A DNA stretch of 64,000 bases from Pseudomonas crudilactis (lineage in GTDB: Bacteria; Pseudomonadota; Gammaproteobacteria; Pseudomonadales; Pseudomonadaceae). Positions within the stretch are counted from its first letter, which is position 1. Every line of letters begins with the position of its first letter. The stretch lies in NCBI RefSeq assembly GCF_013433315.1, contig NZ_WXVV01000033.1, positions 1 to 64,000 of the forward strand, written 5' to 3'. Both the position numbers and the translations under genes were made by a program. Shown here piece by piece: positions 8,257-17,064 of the stretch. The notes below the pieces were generated by a model. The model made no database searches, had not been told where the DNA came from, and saw nothing but the letters and a program-made list of their open reading frames with translations.

Positions 8257-9360
8257 ATGATTGATAACGTTGTTGATACCGACCTTTTTTCACCCATGGA
8301 CATGGGTGCGCTGCAGTTGGCCAATCGCATTGTCATGGCGCCCGTCACGCGCAGCCGGATGGCTGACGACGGCGTGCCTAACGAAATGCACGCGACGTAT
8401 TACGCCCAACGCGCCAGTGCCGGTTTGATCATCGCCGAAGCGACAAACATTTCCGCTCAGGGGCGCGGCTATGCGATGACCCCGGGAATCTGGTCGCAAG
8501 AGCAAGTCGCCGGGTGGAAAAAGGTCACCGATGCCGTACATGCGGCCGGCGGAAAAATCGTCAGCCAGTTGTGGCACGTCGGGCGTTTCTCCAGTGTCGA
8601 GTTGCAGCCCAATGGCCAAGCACCGGTCGCGCCTTCGGCGATCAAGGCTGAGGGCAGCACGTACACCGAGAAAGGTTTTGTCGAAGTGTCGATGCCGCGT
8701 GCGCTTGAGACCTCGGAAATTCCGGGAATCATCGAGCAGTACAAACTGGCTGCCGAGAACGCCAAGCGCGCCGGTTTCGACGGTGTGGAAGTGCATTCTG
8801 CCAACAGTTATCTGCTTGACCAGTTTCTGCGCGATTCGACCAATCAGCGCACCGATCAGTACGGCGGCTCCATCGAGAACCGTGCGCGGCTGACGCTGGA
8901 AGTGACTGAAGCGGTGGTTTCGATCTGGGGCAGCGACCGCGTTGGTATCCGACTCTCGCCCGTAACGCCCGATGCCGGCAATACGCCGCCCGACAGCAAC
9001 GTCATGGCGACTTATGGCTACCTGATCCAGCAACTCAATCGATTCAATCTGGCCTATCTGCATTTCGTCGAAGGCGCCACGGCCACTTCGCGCACCGTGC
9101 CTGCGGGCGTGGATCTGGACGCGTTGAGTGCGCAGTTCGAAGGCGCGTTCATTGGCAACAACAATTACGACCTGGCGATGGCGCTTGAGCGTCGGGCGCA
9201 GGGCCGTATCGACGCGGTGGCGTTTGGTCGCTTGTTCATTGCCAACCCCGATCTGGTGGAGCGTCTGCGGCGCGGTCTCGAACTGACCATTGCCCCGCGC
9301 GAGAGTTACTACGGCGGGGGCGCGAAAGGCTACATCGATTGGCCCACCGCCAACGCCTGA
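8257..9360 (+). CDS. Alkene reductase, Old Yellow Enzyme family (NemA-like)
   Basis: A 367-residue FMN enzyme of the OYE family, which uses NAD(P)H to reduce activated C=C bonds, quinones and nitro compounds. Signatures seen: N-terminal LFSPMDMGALQLANRIVMAPVTRSR, the substrate-binding pair in VEVHSANSYLLDQFLRD, the downstream DQYGGSIENRARL block and the late AVAFGRLFIANPDLVERL. GGAG at 8248-8251 favours ATG 8257 over the GTG at 8251. A NemR-type operator precedes it, so induction by reactive electrophiles is likely. Followed by an SDR, an NTF2-like and a START-like gene on the same strand. Confidence 0.92.
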   Translation: MIDNVVDTDLFSPMDMGALQLANRIVMAPVTRSRMADDGVPNEMHATYYAQRASAGLIIAEATNISAQGRGYAMTPGIWSQEQVAGWKKVTDAVHAAGGKIVSQLWHVGRFSSVELQPNGQAPVAPSAIKAEGSTYTEKGFVEVSMPRALETSEIPGIIEQYKLAAENAKRAGFDGVEVHSANSYLLDQFLRDSTNQRTDQYGGSIENRARLTLEVTEAVVSIWGSDRVGIRLSPVTPDAGNTPPDSNVMATYGYLIQQLNRFNLAYLHFVEGATATSRTVPAGVDLDALSAQFEGAFIGNNNYDLAMALERRAQGRIDAVAFGRLFIANPDLVERLRRGLELTIAPRESYYGGGAKGYIDWPTANA

Positions 9361-9406
9361 ATGACTGCCCGGACGCAATCGCATTCACTGTAAATAGGAA
9401 TGGAAC

Positions 9407-10150
9407 ATGAACTATCTGCACAACAAAGTCGCCATCGTCACCGGCGCATCTTCCGGTATCGGGGCGGCAACCACACGGGCGCTGGCGGCTCACGGCGTTC
9501 GCGTCGTGGCCGCCGCGCTGGATGAACACGGTCTGAATACGTTCGTCGCCGAGTTGCGTGAAGCCGGTCACGACGTGGCCGCTTTTACCACTGATGTGAC
9601 CCGGCCGGATCAAACCCGGGCGCTCGCCAGATTTGCGCAGGACACCTATGGCGCTGTCGACATTCTGGTGAACAACGCCGGGCTGATGCTGTTCTCCAAT
9701 TGGGTCGATCTGGCCGTGGCGGATTGGGACAAGATGATCGACGTGAACATCAAGGGCTATCTCAATGCCACAGCTGCCGTGCTGCCAATGATGCTGGAGC
9801 ACAAGTCCGGGCAGATCCTCAATATGGACTCGGTGGCCGGCCATCAGGTCGGGCCAGCGGCGGGTGTTTACAGCGCCACCAAATTTTTTGTGCAAGCCAT
9901 GACCGAGTCCATGCGCAAGGAGCTGGGCGTGCAGCACGGCATCCGCGTCAACACGGTCAGCCCCGGCGTTATCAATACCGGCTGGGCGGACAAGGTCAGT
10001 GATCCACAAGGACGCAAGGCCGCCCAGGAACTGAACCGCATCGCCATCGCACCCGACGATATCGCGCGTGCCGTGATCTACGCGCTCAACCAGCCGGACA
10101 ACGTCACCGTCAACGATCTGATCATTTCGCCGACGCGCCAGGATTGGTAA
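9407..10150 (+). CDS. SDR family NAD(P)-dependent oxidoreductase
   Basis: A 247-residue classical short-chain dehydrogenase. Cofactor motif GASSGIGAAT at residues 13-22, NNAG at about residue 89, catalytic Ser in NMDSVAG, and Tyr/Lys in YSATK. The cytosolic enzyme interconverts an alcohol and a carbonyl, substrate unknown. It lies 46 bases after the OYE gene, so an enone reduced by OYE could be passed to this carbonyl reductase; that pairing is inference from context. Confidence 0.9.
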   Translation: MNYLHNKVAIVTGASSGIGAATTRALAAHGVRVVAAALDEHGLNTFVAELREAGHDVAAFTTDVTRPDQTRALARFAQDTYGAVDILVNNAGLMLFSNWVDLAVADWDKMIDVNIKGYLNATAAVLPMMLEHKSGQILNMDSVAGHQVGPAAGVYSATKFFVQAMTESMRKELGVQHGIRVNTVSPGVINTGWADKVSDPQGRKAAQELNRIAIAPDDIARAVIYALNQPDNVTVNDLIISPTRQDW

Positions 10151-10231
10151 CCGTCGGCTGTTCCTGCTGTCGGGTGCCAATTCTGGCTCCCGGCAGCCTT
10201 TGTCACTCACCCCCAACGATAGGAAACAACC

Positions 10232-10618
10232 ATGTCCAAGAACATCAAAGCCGTGCCGACGGCTGAATACAACGCTGTGATCGCCACCGCCAGTCAATAC
10301 GTAGAAGGTCTTCGCATTGGCAGCGCGCAAGGCGTGGCTCAAGCCTTCCATAAAGAGGCAGTGATGTACGGGTTCACCAACGGCGAACTGCTCGGCGGCC
10401 CGATCAAGAACCTGTTCGATTTTGTCGAGAAGAACGGCGCTGCCCCCGAGATCAGCACACGCCTTGACGTGCTGGCGATTACCCCGACCACCGCCGTGGT
10501 GCGTGTGGATATGGAAACGGATGCAATTGGCGCCGACTACAACGACTACCTGACTTTGATCAAAATTGACGGCGTCTGGAAAGTCATTGCCAAGGTGTAT
10601 CACCAGTTCGAGGGCTGA
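10232..10618 (+). CDS. NTF2-like / putative lumazine-binding domain protein
   Basis: A 128-residue single-domain protein with the cystatin-like NTF2 fold: a helix (EYNAVIATASQYVEGLR), then HKEAVMYGF and the beta sheet ending DYLTLIKIDGVWKVIAKVYHQ. This C-terminal WKVIAK-Y pattern is typical of the Lumazine_bd_2/SnoaL-like group. Such proteins are ligand-binding or cofactor-free isomerases or dehydratases. Located between the SDR and START-like genes in the same run, it could act on the same unknown small molecule. Confidence 0.75.
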   Translation: MSKNIKAVPTAEYNAVIATASQYVEGLRIGSAQGVAQAFHKEAVMYGFTNGELLGGPIKNLFDFVEKNGAAPEISTRLDVLAITPTTAVVRVDMETDAIGADYNDYLTLIKIDGVWKVIAKVYHQFEG

Positions 10619-10629
10619 ATACCAATCGG

Positions 10630-10651
10630 TCCCGGCAGCCGGCTGCCGGGA
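10630..10651 (+). other. 22-nt perfect palindrome between two genes
   Basis: TCCCGGCAGC followed by CGGCTGCCGGGA forms an almost loop-free GC hairpin 12 bases after the NTF2-like stop and 33 bases before the START-like gene. A weaker hairpin with the same CCCGGCAG arm occurs at about 10170-10197 in the preceding intergenic gap. No T tract, so probably an mRNA-stability or processing element, or a REP-like unit. Confidence 0.5.
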
Positions 10652-10683
10652 TCGGCAAATGACCCACTTCAAGGATTCATGTT

Positions 10684-11121
10684 ATGCCAATGGTCGAATT
10701 TTCCGCTGTCCTGGACGGCGATGCACATCGGGTCTGGAACGTGGTGAAGCAGTTTGGCGAAATCCAGCACTGGCATCCTGCGATTGTGAGTAGCCATATC
10801 GAAGGCGGGGGCGCTGAAAGGGTGGGTTGCATTCGCACGCTCGCGCTGACCGATGGGGCAGTTGTCAGAGAGCGTCTGTTGTCGGTTGATGACTCAGCGT
10901 TAATGCTGTCCTACCGCTTTGAAGAGGCACCTTTGCCGCTGGATAATTACGTGGCCGGCGTGAAGCTGGTGGCTTTGACCGGACAAGACAAAACGCTCCT
11001 CAGTTGGTCGGCGAGTTTCGATGTTCGAGAGCCGAATGACGCTGAGCACTATCAGGCACTGATCCGCAGCCTGATCGTCGACGGTCACAATGGGCTGCAG
11101 GCGTTGCTCGCCCAGCATTAA
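10684..11121 (+). CDS. SRPBCC (START/polyketide-cyclase-like) protein
   Basis: A 145-residue protein of the helix-grip SRPBCC fold: VEFSAVLDGDAHRVWNVVKQFGEIQHWHPAIV at the N-terminus and a long C-terminal helix (HYQALIRSLIVDGHNGLQALLAQ) that closes the hydrophobic cavity. Members bind or cyclise small hydrophobic ligands. It is the last gene of the OYE-SDR-NTF2-START run. Substrate unknown. Confidence 0.8.
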   Translation: MPMVEFSAVLDGDAHRVWNVVKQFGEIQHWHPAIVSSHIEGGGAERVGCIRTLALTDGAVVRERLLSVDDSALMLSYRFEEAPLPLDNYVAGVKLVALTGQDKTLLSWSASFDVREPNDAEHYQALIRSLIVDGHNGLQALLAQH

Positions 11122-11236
11122 CAACACACGGTTCACACGCCCTCATTCCCGCAAGGAATGCAGGGCATAAAATTAATGAATTTTTCTTATCTGGCGTCTC
11201 GGCGTAGTTTCCTCTGAAACAACAAGGAGCCTCGTC

Positions 11237-11983
11237 GTGAACCCAACGTCAGCAGAAAAATTCGACACTTCCCGCGCCAGCGAATACGCCCGACAAAGTC
11301 GCATCGCCCTGGCCGGCTATGACGCCTGTCACGATCTGGCGGCCTGCATGTTGGCGGCCAGTCTCGGTTCGCGGCCGGCCAACATACTGGTGGTCGGCGC
11401 GGGCGGTACGGCGCAGGAAATCATTGCGATGGCGGCGCTGGAGCCGCAGTGGCGTTTCATTGCAGTTGATCCTTCCGCGCCGATGCTTGAGGCCGCCGTG
11501 CAGCATTTGGAGGCCAACGACTTACTGCATCGGACGCAGGTTCATCTCGGGCACGTCGAGGACTTGCCAACCGATGCGCCATTCGACGCGGCGACATTGA
11601 TCGGCGTGCTCCATCATCTGAACGGTGATGAACCCAAGCGCCAGATTCTGCAAGCGATTCAAGCGCGCCTCAAACCAGGCGCGCCGCTGATTGTCGCCGG
11701 CAATCATTACGCCTATGCCAGCCAACCGTTATTGCTGGAGGCGTGGGGGCAGCGTTGGCGGCAGCAGGGTGCAAGTGCGGAAGAGGTGAAGGCCAGGCTG
11801 GGCAAGATTTTGCAAGGCGCCGACCCGCCGCATTCCGAAGCGGCGGTTCAGGCGTTGTTGCATGAGGCCGGGTTTGGCGAGTCGACGCGGTTTTTCAGCA
11901 GTCTGTTCTGGGGCGCGTGGCTGACGTGCAAAACCAACGCCACTAAAAGTAGCGACTCGGCACTTCCCCCAACACTTGCTTGA
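11237..11983 (+). CDS. Class I SAM-dependent methyltransferase
   Basis: A 248-residue protein with the Rossmann SAM motif NILVVGAGGTAQEI (motif I, about residues 50-63), acidic loop FIAVDPSAPML, and motif IV region DAATLIGVLHHL. It methylates an unknown small molecule in the cytosol. It is preceded by a good ribosome site (AAGGAG). Its last 41 bases overlap the convergent AraC-type regulator gene, so the two transcripts are antisense at their ends. Confidence 0.85.
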   Translation: MNPTSAEKFDTSRASEYARQSRIALAGYDACHDLAACMLAASLGSRPANILVVGAGGTAQEIIAMAALEPQWRFIAVDPSAPMLEAAVQHLEANDLLHRTQVHLGHVEDLPTDAPFDAATLIGVLHHLNGDEPKRQILQAIQARLKPGAPLIVAGNHYAYASQPLLLEAWGQRWRQQGASAEEVKARLGKILQGADPPHSEAAVQALLHEAGFGESTRFFSSLFWGAWLTCKTNATKSSDSALPPTLA

Positions 11984-12710
11984 ATACCGTCGCAAACGCA
12001 CTGGAACTGCTGTAGCCCAAGTCCATGGCGACCTGTGTGACCGACTGACCTTTGCCCAGCATGACAATTGCCGCCAGCAGGCAGGCTTGCTGCCGCCACT
12101 CGATATAGCTGATCCCGGTGTGCAATCGAAAATGTCGGGTAAAGGTGCGTCGACTCATGCCCGCACGTTGCGCCATGTCGTCGATACCGACCTGCAAAGA
12201 AGGCTGCTGCAGAAACGCGCGGCACACCGTCGCCAATCGAGGTTCCGCCGGCAACGGCGCATTGAGCGAAAGCGCGGGCATGCTGGCGATTTCGTGCAGC
12301 AGCAAGCCCATCAAATAGCCGTCATGGCCTTGAGTTGAATAGCGCGCGGGCACATCGATGGCTTTCATCAGCAGTAGACGCAATAGCGGCGACACATCGA
12401 GCACCTCGCATTGCCCCGGTAGTCCGAGGCGCTGCGCCGCTTGTTTGCGGATATAGGTGTTGTGCAGCGTGACAGGCCCGCGCATTTGCATGGAGTGGGG
12501 CAATTGCGCTGGCACCCAGATGCCGCGTTGCGGCGGCACGACCCAGTTGCCGTCATCGGTAAAAACGGTAATGACGCCGCTGGCGGCATAGGCGAATTGA
12601 CCGCGCTGATGATCGTGCAGCGGGAACAGCGTGCCGTCCGCGTAATCAATGGCGGTCACGACGGCATCGCGCGGGGTGTTCTGGTAAGGATGGCGGCTGA
12701 TTTCTCTCAT
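11943..12710 (-). CDS. AraC-family transcriptional regulator with cupin sensor
   Basis: A 255-residue regulator. Residues 15-90 form a cupin-like sensor (GTLFPLHDHQRGQFAYAASGVITVF...PPQRGIWVPAQLPHSM), and residues 155-250 hold the two AraC HTH motifs (MAQRAGMSRRTFTRHFRLHTG and VTQVAMDLGYSSSSAFATVFKQ). It is divergent from the EamA exporter gene at 12819 with a 108-base gap, so it probably controls that exporter. Proteins of this architecture often sense small aromatic or amino compounds; the ligand is unknown. Confidence 0.9.
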   Translation of the reverse strand: MREISRHPYQNTPRDAVVTAIDYADGTLFPLHDHQRGQFAYAASGVITVFTDDGNWVVPPQRGIWVPAQLPHSMQMRGPVTLHNTYIRKQAAQRLGLPGQCEVLDVSPLLRLLLMKAIDVPARYSTQGHDGYLMGLLLHEIASMPALSLNAPLPAEPRLATVCRAFLQQPSLQVGIDDMAQRAGMSRRTFTRHFRLHTGISYIEWRQQACLLAAIVMLGKGQSVTQVAMDLGYSSSSAFATVFKQVLGEVPSRYF

Positions 12711-12818
12711 GGCCCGATTCTAGTGAAAGTTGGCCTGTGACTGAAAGCAGGCCAGGACAATTACCGGCATATTTCTCCGCGCCCGAGTACTTCCGCTCGG
12801 CGCCGGGAAAGATTGACC

Positions 12819-13718
12819 ATGCAAAAGAAGCATCTTGTACTCGCCGTTCTGGTGACAGCTGTCTGGGGATTGAACTTCCCCGTGACCAAACTCGGACTGG
12901 CCGCTATCGACCCGCTGTTGCTGACCGCACTGCGATTCACGCTGGCGGCATTGCCATGGGTGTTTTTCGTCGAGCGCCCACGCGTAGCGTTCCACTGGCT
13001 GGCTGCTTACGGACTGATTTTCGGCGTGGCGATGTGGGCGTTGATCAATCTGGGCATCGCGTGGGGTGTGCCACCTGGAACCGCATCGTTGCTGATCCAG
13101 TTCAGTGCATTTTTCACTTTGGGCTGGGGCGTGGTTTTTTTCGGCGAACGTCTGGGGCGGCTGCAATGGCTTGGCACTCTGTTGGCCGCCGCCGGCCTGA
13201 TGGGCATCATACTGAGTCGCCCCGGCGACGCATCGACGGCGGGTTTGGCACTGGTCATTGGCAGCGCCCTGGCGTGGAGCATTGGCAACGTCGTGATCAA
13301 GGTCTCGAAGGTGCGTGAGATTTTTGCGTTTGTGGTGTGGGCGAGCGTGTTCCCTCCCATCCCGCTCATGCTGCTGACATGGCTGTTGCATGGCACCGCA
13401 CCGTTCACCGCATTGCCGTCGCAGCTCAATGCGATAACCGTGTTTTCGCTCGCGTTTCAGGTCTATGCCGCGACGCACTTCAGTTATTGGGGATGGAACT
13501 TGCTGTTGCGCGAATACCCGATGTCGCGAGTGGCACCGTTGTCGCTGTTGATCCCGGTGTTCGGGATCTTCAGCTCGATGGCGATCTTCGGCCAGTATCC
13601 AAGCCTCTTTGACTGGCTTCCGATCTCGCTGGTATTAGTGGCGATCCCCTTGGGATCAGGGCACGTGCACGCCATGCTGCTGCGCCTTCGTGTTCGCCAG
13701 CCACAGTGCCTTGGATAA
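12819..13718 (+). CDS. EamA/DMT-family transporter
   Basis: A 299-residue inner-membrane protein with about ten hydrophobic helices and two EamA repeats (first beginning LAVLVTAVWGLNFPVTKLGL, second AGLALVIGSALAWSIGNVVIK). Typical substrates are amino acids or metabolites to be exported; in Pseudomonas close relatives are often annotated as O-acetylserine/cysteine exporters. ATG 12819 is preferred over a TTG two codons upstream. The C-terminus (MLLRLRVRQPQCLG) is unusually basic and overlaps the convergent acetyltransferase gene by 63 bases. Likely regulated by the divergent AraC protein. Confidence 0.87.
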   Translation: MQKKHLVLAVLVTAVWGLNFPVTKLGLAAIDPLLLTALRFTLAALPWVFFVERPRVAFHWLAAYGLIFGVAMWALINLGIAWGVPPGTASLLIQFSAFFTLGWGVVFFGERLGRLQWLGTLLAAAGLMGIILSRPGDASTAGLALVIGSALAWSIGNVVIKVSKVREIFAFVVWASVFPPIPLMLLTWLLHGTAPFTALPSQLNAITVFSLAFQVYAATHFSYWGWNLLLREYPMSRVAPLSLLIPVFGIFSSMAIFGQYPSLFDWLPISLVLVAIPLGSGHVHAMLLRLRVRQPQCLG

Positions 13719-14228
13719 CCCGTAGCACTTGCACAGGGCAGGTGCCCCGGAAAGGTTCAATTCGGCGTCATACAAGTGCCCGGCGCCGATTTTCAACAGC
13801 GCTTTTTGCGAACGAAGGTTGGCGGGGCCGATGTGGAAATAGACGGTGTCGTAGACCTTGAATGCATGCTCCAGCATCAATGCTTTCAATTCACGATTGG
13901 CATCACCACCCCATTTATCCCGTACCAGAAAGGTGTAGCCGATGGCGATACTCTCGGGTTGATCGGGCGGCGTGTAGTAACTGGACATTCCCACGATCTG
14001 ACCTGACTCGAGACCGATGACGGCGAGTGCTTTTGCGCTGGCCAGTCGTGCGGCGAAGTACGCTTCAAACACTTGCCGTTCATAGCGATCGCTGGCGGGG
14101 TGGCCGGCCCAGATGAGCGAATCACTGGCGGCCAGGAACAACGCTTCAAAGTCACTGGCAGCCAATGCCCGGAGCTTCAGGGTGTTTCCATATAGAGCGG
14201 GCTGGCAGTCGAAGTCGCCTAAAGGCAT
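13656..14228 (-). CDS. GNAT family N-acetyltransferase (RimJ/RimL-like)
   Basis: A 190-residue acetyltransferase. The N-terminus YGNTLKLRALAASDFEALF is the RimJ/RimL-type start, and the acetyl-CoA region is IAIGYTFLVRDKWGGDANRELKALML followed by the late HIGPANLRSQKALLKIGAG. It transfers acetyl from acetyl-CoA to an amine of a protein N-terminus or small molecule. The 3' end overlaps the EamA gene on the other strand by 63 bases. Confidence 0.85.
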   Translation of the reverse strand: MPLGDFDCQPALYGNTLKLRALAASDFEALFLAASDSLIWAGHPASDRYERQVFEAYFAARLASAKALAVIGLESGQIVGMSSYYTPPDQPESIAIGYTFLVRDKWGGDANRELKALMLEHAFKVYDTVYFHIGPANLRSQKALLKIGAGHLYDAELNLSGAPALCKCYGLSKALWLANTKAQQHGVHVP

Positions 14229-14608
14229 GGTTTGCGTTCCTGGTCGAACTGGGGAGTGTGGCCAGTTTAGGGCGAGGAACGGTTAAGCAAAGATCCAATT
14301 CGAGGGGGATTCATGGGGCCACTCGGTCTGAGAACTCAGCCTGATGAGTCGGGGTTTTTATCCGGCAAATCATCTGCCTTATATCATTCTAAGCAACGCA
14401 GCTTTGATAATGGCTTCTGAACGTGTTGACGAATTCATCTTCCGGGTGAACTGTTGACGTCAACGCTGGTGACGAAGCGAGTGATGCAGCTTCGGCCGTT
14501 GCTGTTGTGAGCTTGCGGACCCGCGCCAATGTATCCATGACAATTTATTGATTGTCTTGATTCGTCGATTCTACGATGAGCCTCCGGTTATCTGGTTTGA
14601 GGCTCATC
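14229..14608. other. 380-bp intergenic region, no gene recognised
   Basis: No supported coding frame. It contains a perfect 12-base palindrome GTTGACGTCAAC at 14453-14464, a possible operator for the DJ-1-like gene. The left part (to about 14275) is the 5' flank of the minus-strand acetyltransferase gene. Confidence 0.4.
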
Positions 14609-15205
14609 ATGCACATCGCCATCCTGACGTTTGAAGGTTTCAACGAACTCGATTCGCTGATTGCGTTCGGCATTCTCAACCGGGTTCAACAGCCGGGTTG
14701 GCGCGTGTCTATCGCCAGCCCCACGGCAAAGGTGCAGTCGATGAACGGCTTGACGATTGAGGCGCAAGTATCTCTGGAAGAAGCTTGCGACGCCGATGCT
14801 GTGCTGGTGGGTAGTGGAAGATTGACCCGGGATGTCGTCGCCAATGCCGAATTGATGTCGCGTCTGCGCTTTGATCCTGCGCGCCAGCTCCTCGGCTCGC
14901 AGTGCTCTGGCACGCTTATCCTGGCCAGGCTGGGACTGCTGAACGACGTTCCCGCCTGCACCGATCTGATCACCAAACCGTGGGTCGAGGAGGCCGGCGT
15001 AGCGGTGCTGCATCAACCGTTTGCAGCCAGCGGCAATGTCGCCACCGCAGGCGGCTGTCTGGCCTCGCAGTATCTGGCGGCCTGGTTCATCGCCCGTCTT
15101 GTCAGTGTGGAGGCCGCGCGCAATGCACTGCATTACGTGGCGCCGGTGGCGGAGAAAGACCTCTACACCGAGCGGGCGCTGGCCAATATTTTGCCGTTCT
15201 TGTAA
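14609..15205 (+). CDS. DJ-1/PfpI family protein
   Basis: A 198-residue class I glutamine-amidotransferase-like protein starting MHIAILTFEGFNELDSL, with the conserved Glu of DJ-1 proteins, and containing the nucleophile elbow LLGSQCSGTLILA with the reactive Cys at about residue 100. Family members are isonitrile hydratases, glyoxalase III/deglycases or chaperones. The upstream frame to 14576 has no ribosome site, so ATG 14609 is used. Function within the family is not determined. Confidence 0.82.
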   Translation: MHIAILTFEGFNELDSLIAFGILNRVQQPGWRVSIASPTAKVQSMNGLTIEAQVSLEEACDADAVLVGSGRLTRDVVANAELMSRLRFDPARQLLGSQCSGTLILARLGLLNDVPACTDLITKPWVEEAGVAVLHQPFAASGNVATAGGCLASQYLAAWFIARLVSVEAARNALHYVAPVAEKDLYTERALANILPFL

Positions 15206-15213
15206 GGCTGCGA

Positions 15214-15372
15214 TCAGCTCTCGCTGGTACCGACGGATTGCGCAGCGGCTTCAGCTTCCAGTTTCGCGCGGTCAGCCTTGCTGATGTATTTGGGCTTTTT
15301 CGGCGCGAGTTTGGCGCTGGCCTTTTTGGCCTTTTCCTTGAACAACTGCTTGAGTTTCTTTTGGCGATTCAT
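15214..15372 (-). CDS. DUF2986-type small basic protein, 52 aa
   Basis: A short gene on the minus strand, from ATG at 15372 to TGA at 15214. The product begins MNRQKKLKQLFKEKAKKASA, continues KLAPKKPKYISKADRAKLEA and ends in an acidic/Ala tail. I recognise this as DUF2986, a small Lys-rich family of gamma-proteobacteria with unknown function; the charge suggests nucleic-acid or ribosome binding. Convergent with the DJ-1-like gene, with nine bases between the stops. Confidence 0.8.
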   Translation of the reverse strand: MNRQKKLKQLFKEKAKKASAKLAPKKPKYISKADRAKLEAEAAAQSVGTSES

Positions 15373-15517
15373 GTTTTCTACCCGGTCTGCACGTTTGAAT
15401 ATCGGTTAGCGAAGGGCGTAAACGTACACATCAATGGACGAGCCACGAGATATGCACTTTGCCCTCAAAAAGGGGCGAATCCTGACGTAAGCCTCGGGCC
15501 AAGGCAATGCCCATTCC

Positions 15518-16426
15518 TCACATGGCGATAAAGTCGCGCACAGCCTTGATGGTTGGCGCCGGGGCTTCTTCCATCAACCAATGGCCCGCCGCCGGGATCA
15601 CCACCTCGGTCACGTTATCTGCGGCATTGCGCATGACGATCGCTTCGTTGTTGCCGAAGGACTTTTCACCGCCCACGGCCAGCACCGGCATGCTCAAGTG
15701 TTTCTGCAGGACGGGAGCGTTGTCGAGAGCATCCTGACGAATGCTGCGAAACTGGGCGAACGCAGCGTGCATCGCGCCGGGGCGGGCGTAGAGTCTGGCG
15801 TAGTGCTGGCGAGTGCCTTCATCGACTTTGGCGGGGGTGCCGGCGAATTCGTTCCAGAAGCGGTCGAGGTAGATGCGTTCGCGCCCGGCAACCAGGCGCT
15901 CCATGTCCGCACCGCCGAAGTCGAAGTGCCAGAGCATCGGCGAACGAACGATGTCGTTCCACGGGGTGATGCCAGGCACGGGTGCATCCATCACCACCAG
16001 GCGCTCGGTCAGCTCGGGATAGCGCGCGGCGTAGGCGAATGCGACCATGGTGCCGATGTCGTGACCGATGACCACCGAATGCTTGATCTTCAATGCGCTC
16101 AACACTTGGCGAATGTCGCCGGCCTGAGTCTTCTTGTCGTAGCCGCCCTGTGGAATCGAAGACAAACCCATGCCGCGCAGATCCGGTACCACCACGGTGT
16201 GATCGCGGGCCAGATCCGCCGCCAGCGGCGCCCACATGTCGCCGGTATCACCGAAACCATGCAGCAGCACTACGGCGGGGCCTTTGCCACCAACTCGCAC
16301 GTGCATCGTCGCGCCTTCGACTTTGATGTCTTGAGTATGGAAGGTCGGCGGGAAGGGGACGACGTCGGCATAAGCCTGGAAACTCAAGGCAATAAGGGCG
16401 AGGGTGGTCAGTAGCGGACGAGTCAT
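15518..16426 (-). CDS. Exported alpha/beta hydrolase, epoxide-hydrolase-like
   Basis: A 302-residue protein with a signal peptide (MTRPLLTTLALIALSFQAYA). The hydrolase core follows: oxyanion region VVLLHGFGDTGDMW, nucleophile elbow VVIGHDIGTMVAFAYA with Asp rather than Ser as nucleophile, and the catalytic His in PAAGHWLMEEAP. Asp nucleophile with this G-H-D-x-G elbow is the epoxide hydrolase / haloalkane dehalogenase pattern. It probably opens an epoxide ring in the periplasm. CFTR-inhibitory-factor type enzymes of Pseudomonas share this layout, but I cannot assign it to them specifically. Confidence 0.83.
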   Translation of the reverse strand: MTRPLLTTLALIALSFQAYADVVPFPPTFHTQDIKVEGATMHVRVGGKGPAVVLLHGFGDTGDMWAPLAADLARDHTVVVPDLRGMGLSSIPQGGYDKKTQAGDIRQVLSALKIKHSVVIGHDIGTMVAFAYAARYPELTERLVVMDAPVPGITPWNDIVRSPMLWHFDFGGADMERLVAGRERIYLDRFWNEFAGTPAKVDEGTRQHYARLYARPGAMHAAFAQFRSIRQDALDNAPVLQKHLSMPVLAVGGEKSFGNNEAIVMRNAADNVTEVVIPAAGHWLMEEAPAPTIKAVRDFIAM

Positions 16427-16492
16427 AACGAAGTCTCCAGGTGTACGGGGGATGGAGACAGCGTAGACGTATCGATCAGGGCTGGTGGAGTT

Positions 16493-16954
16493 TCATCTGG
16501 AAGCAAACGCCGCCTCGATAAACGCCCCCAGCGCCCGCTCTTCAAGAATCTCGATCGAGAAATGTCCGAAGCGTTTCGGCAGCCAGATGATGCGCGTCCC
16601 GGACGGCGATTGCAGGTTCTCGCGAGTCAGCGGCTGGCCGTTTTCGTCCTCCGGCTGAACCCCGCTGGCGACCAGTTCGTCGTAGGCCAATTCGATATCA
16701 GGGGTCGTGTAGCAATGACGGTAAATCATGCCTTCGCCCACCGTATCCAACAGTTCCTTGAGATTCCCCGTCAGCGGCTGGACCAGCATGAAGCGTTCCT
16801 GACCGATCAACGCGACGGCATAGCGCACGTGCAGGCCCCCGCGATTCCAGATCTGCGTTGTGGAGATCCGCGCCTTCAGTATCTGCGCGTAATAGGCGCA
16901 GGCTTCTTCAAGGTCTTTGACCAGTACGTCGATGTGGCTGAACTTCAACTCCAT
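16493..16954 (-). CDS. VOC family protein
   Basis: A 153-residue VOC protein: MELKFSHIDVLVKDLEEACAYYAQIL with the metal-ligand His at residue 7, and the C-terminal strand HFSIEILEERA with a Glu. Glyoxalase/dioxygenase superfamily, substrate unknown. Divergent from the CigR-like gene with a 110-base gap. Confidence 0.82.
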   Translation of the reverse strand: MELKFSHIDVLVKDLEEACAYYAQILKARISTTQIWNRGGLHVRYAVALIGQERFMLVQPLTGNLKELLDTVGEGMIYRHCYTTPDIELAYDELVASGVQPEDENGQPLTRENLQSPSGTRIIWLPKRFGHFSIEILEERALGAFIEAAFASR

Positions 16955-17064
16955 GAAATAGCTCCTGTCGGGCGGTGTCGATGGGCTGGGCGGAATCGAC
17001 GATCGGCCAGCCTGAATAAACTAAGCTGATGTGTAACGTCAAGAGAACACAGGAACATCCCACC

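Noticed and set aside
9236..10672. 478-codon minus-strand open frame
   Set aside because: Antisense shadow of the OYE, SDR and NTF2-like genes; no recognisable domain and the plus-strand genes are clear.
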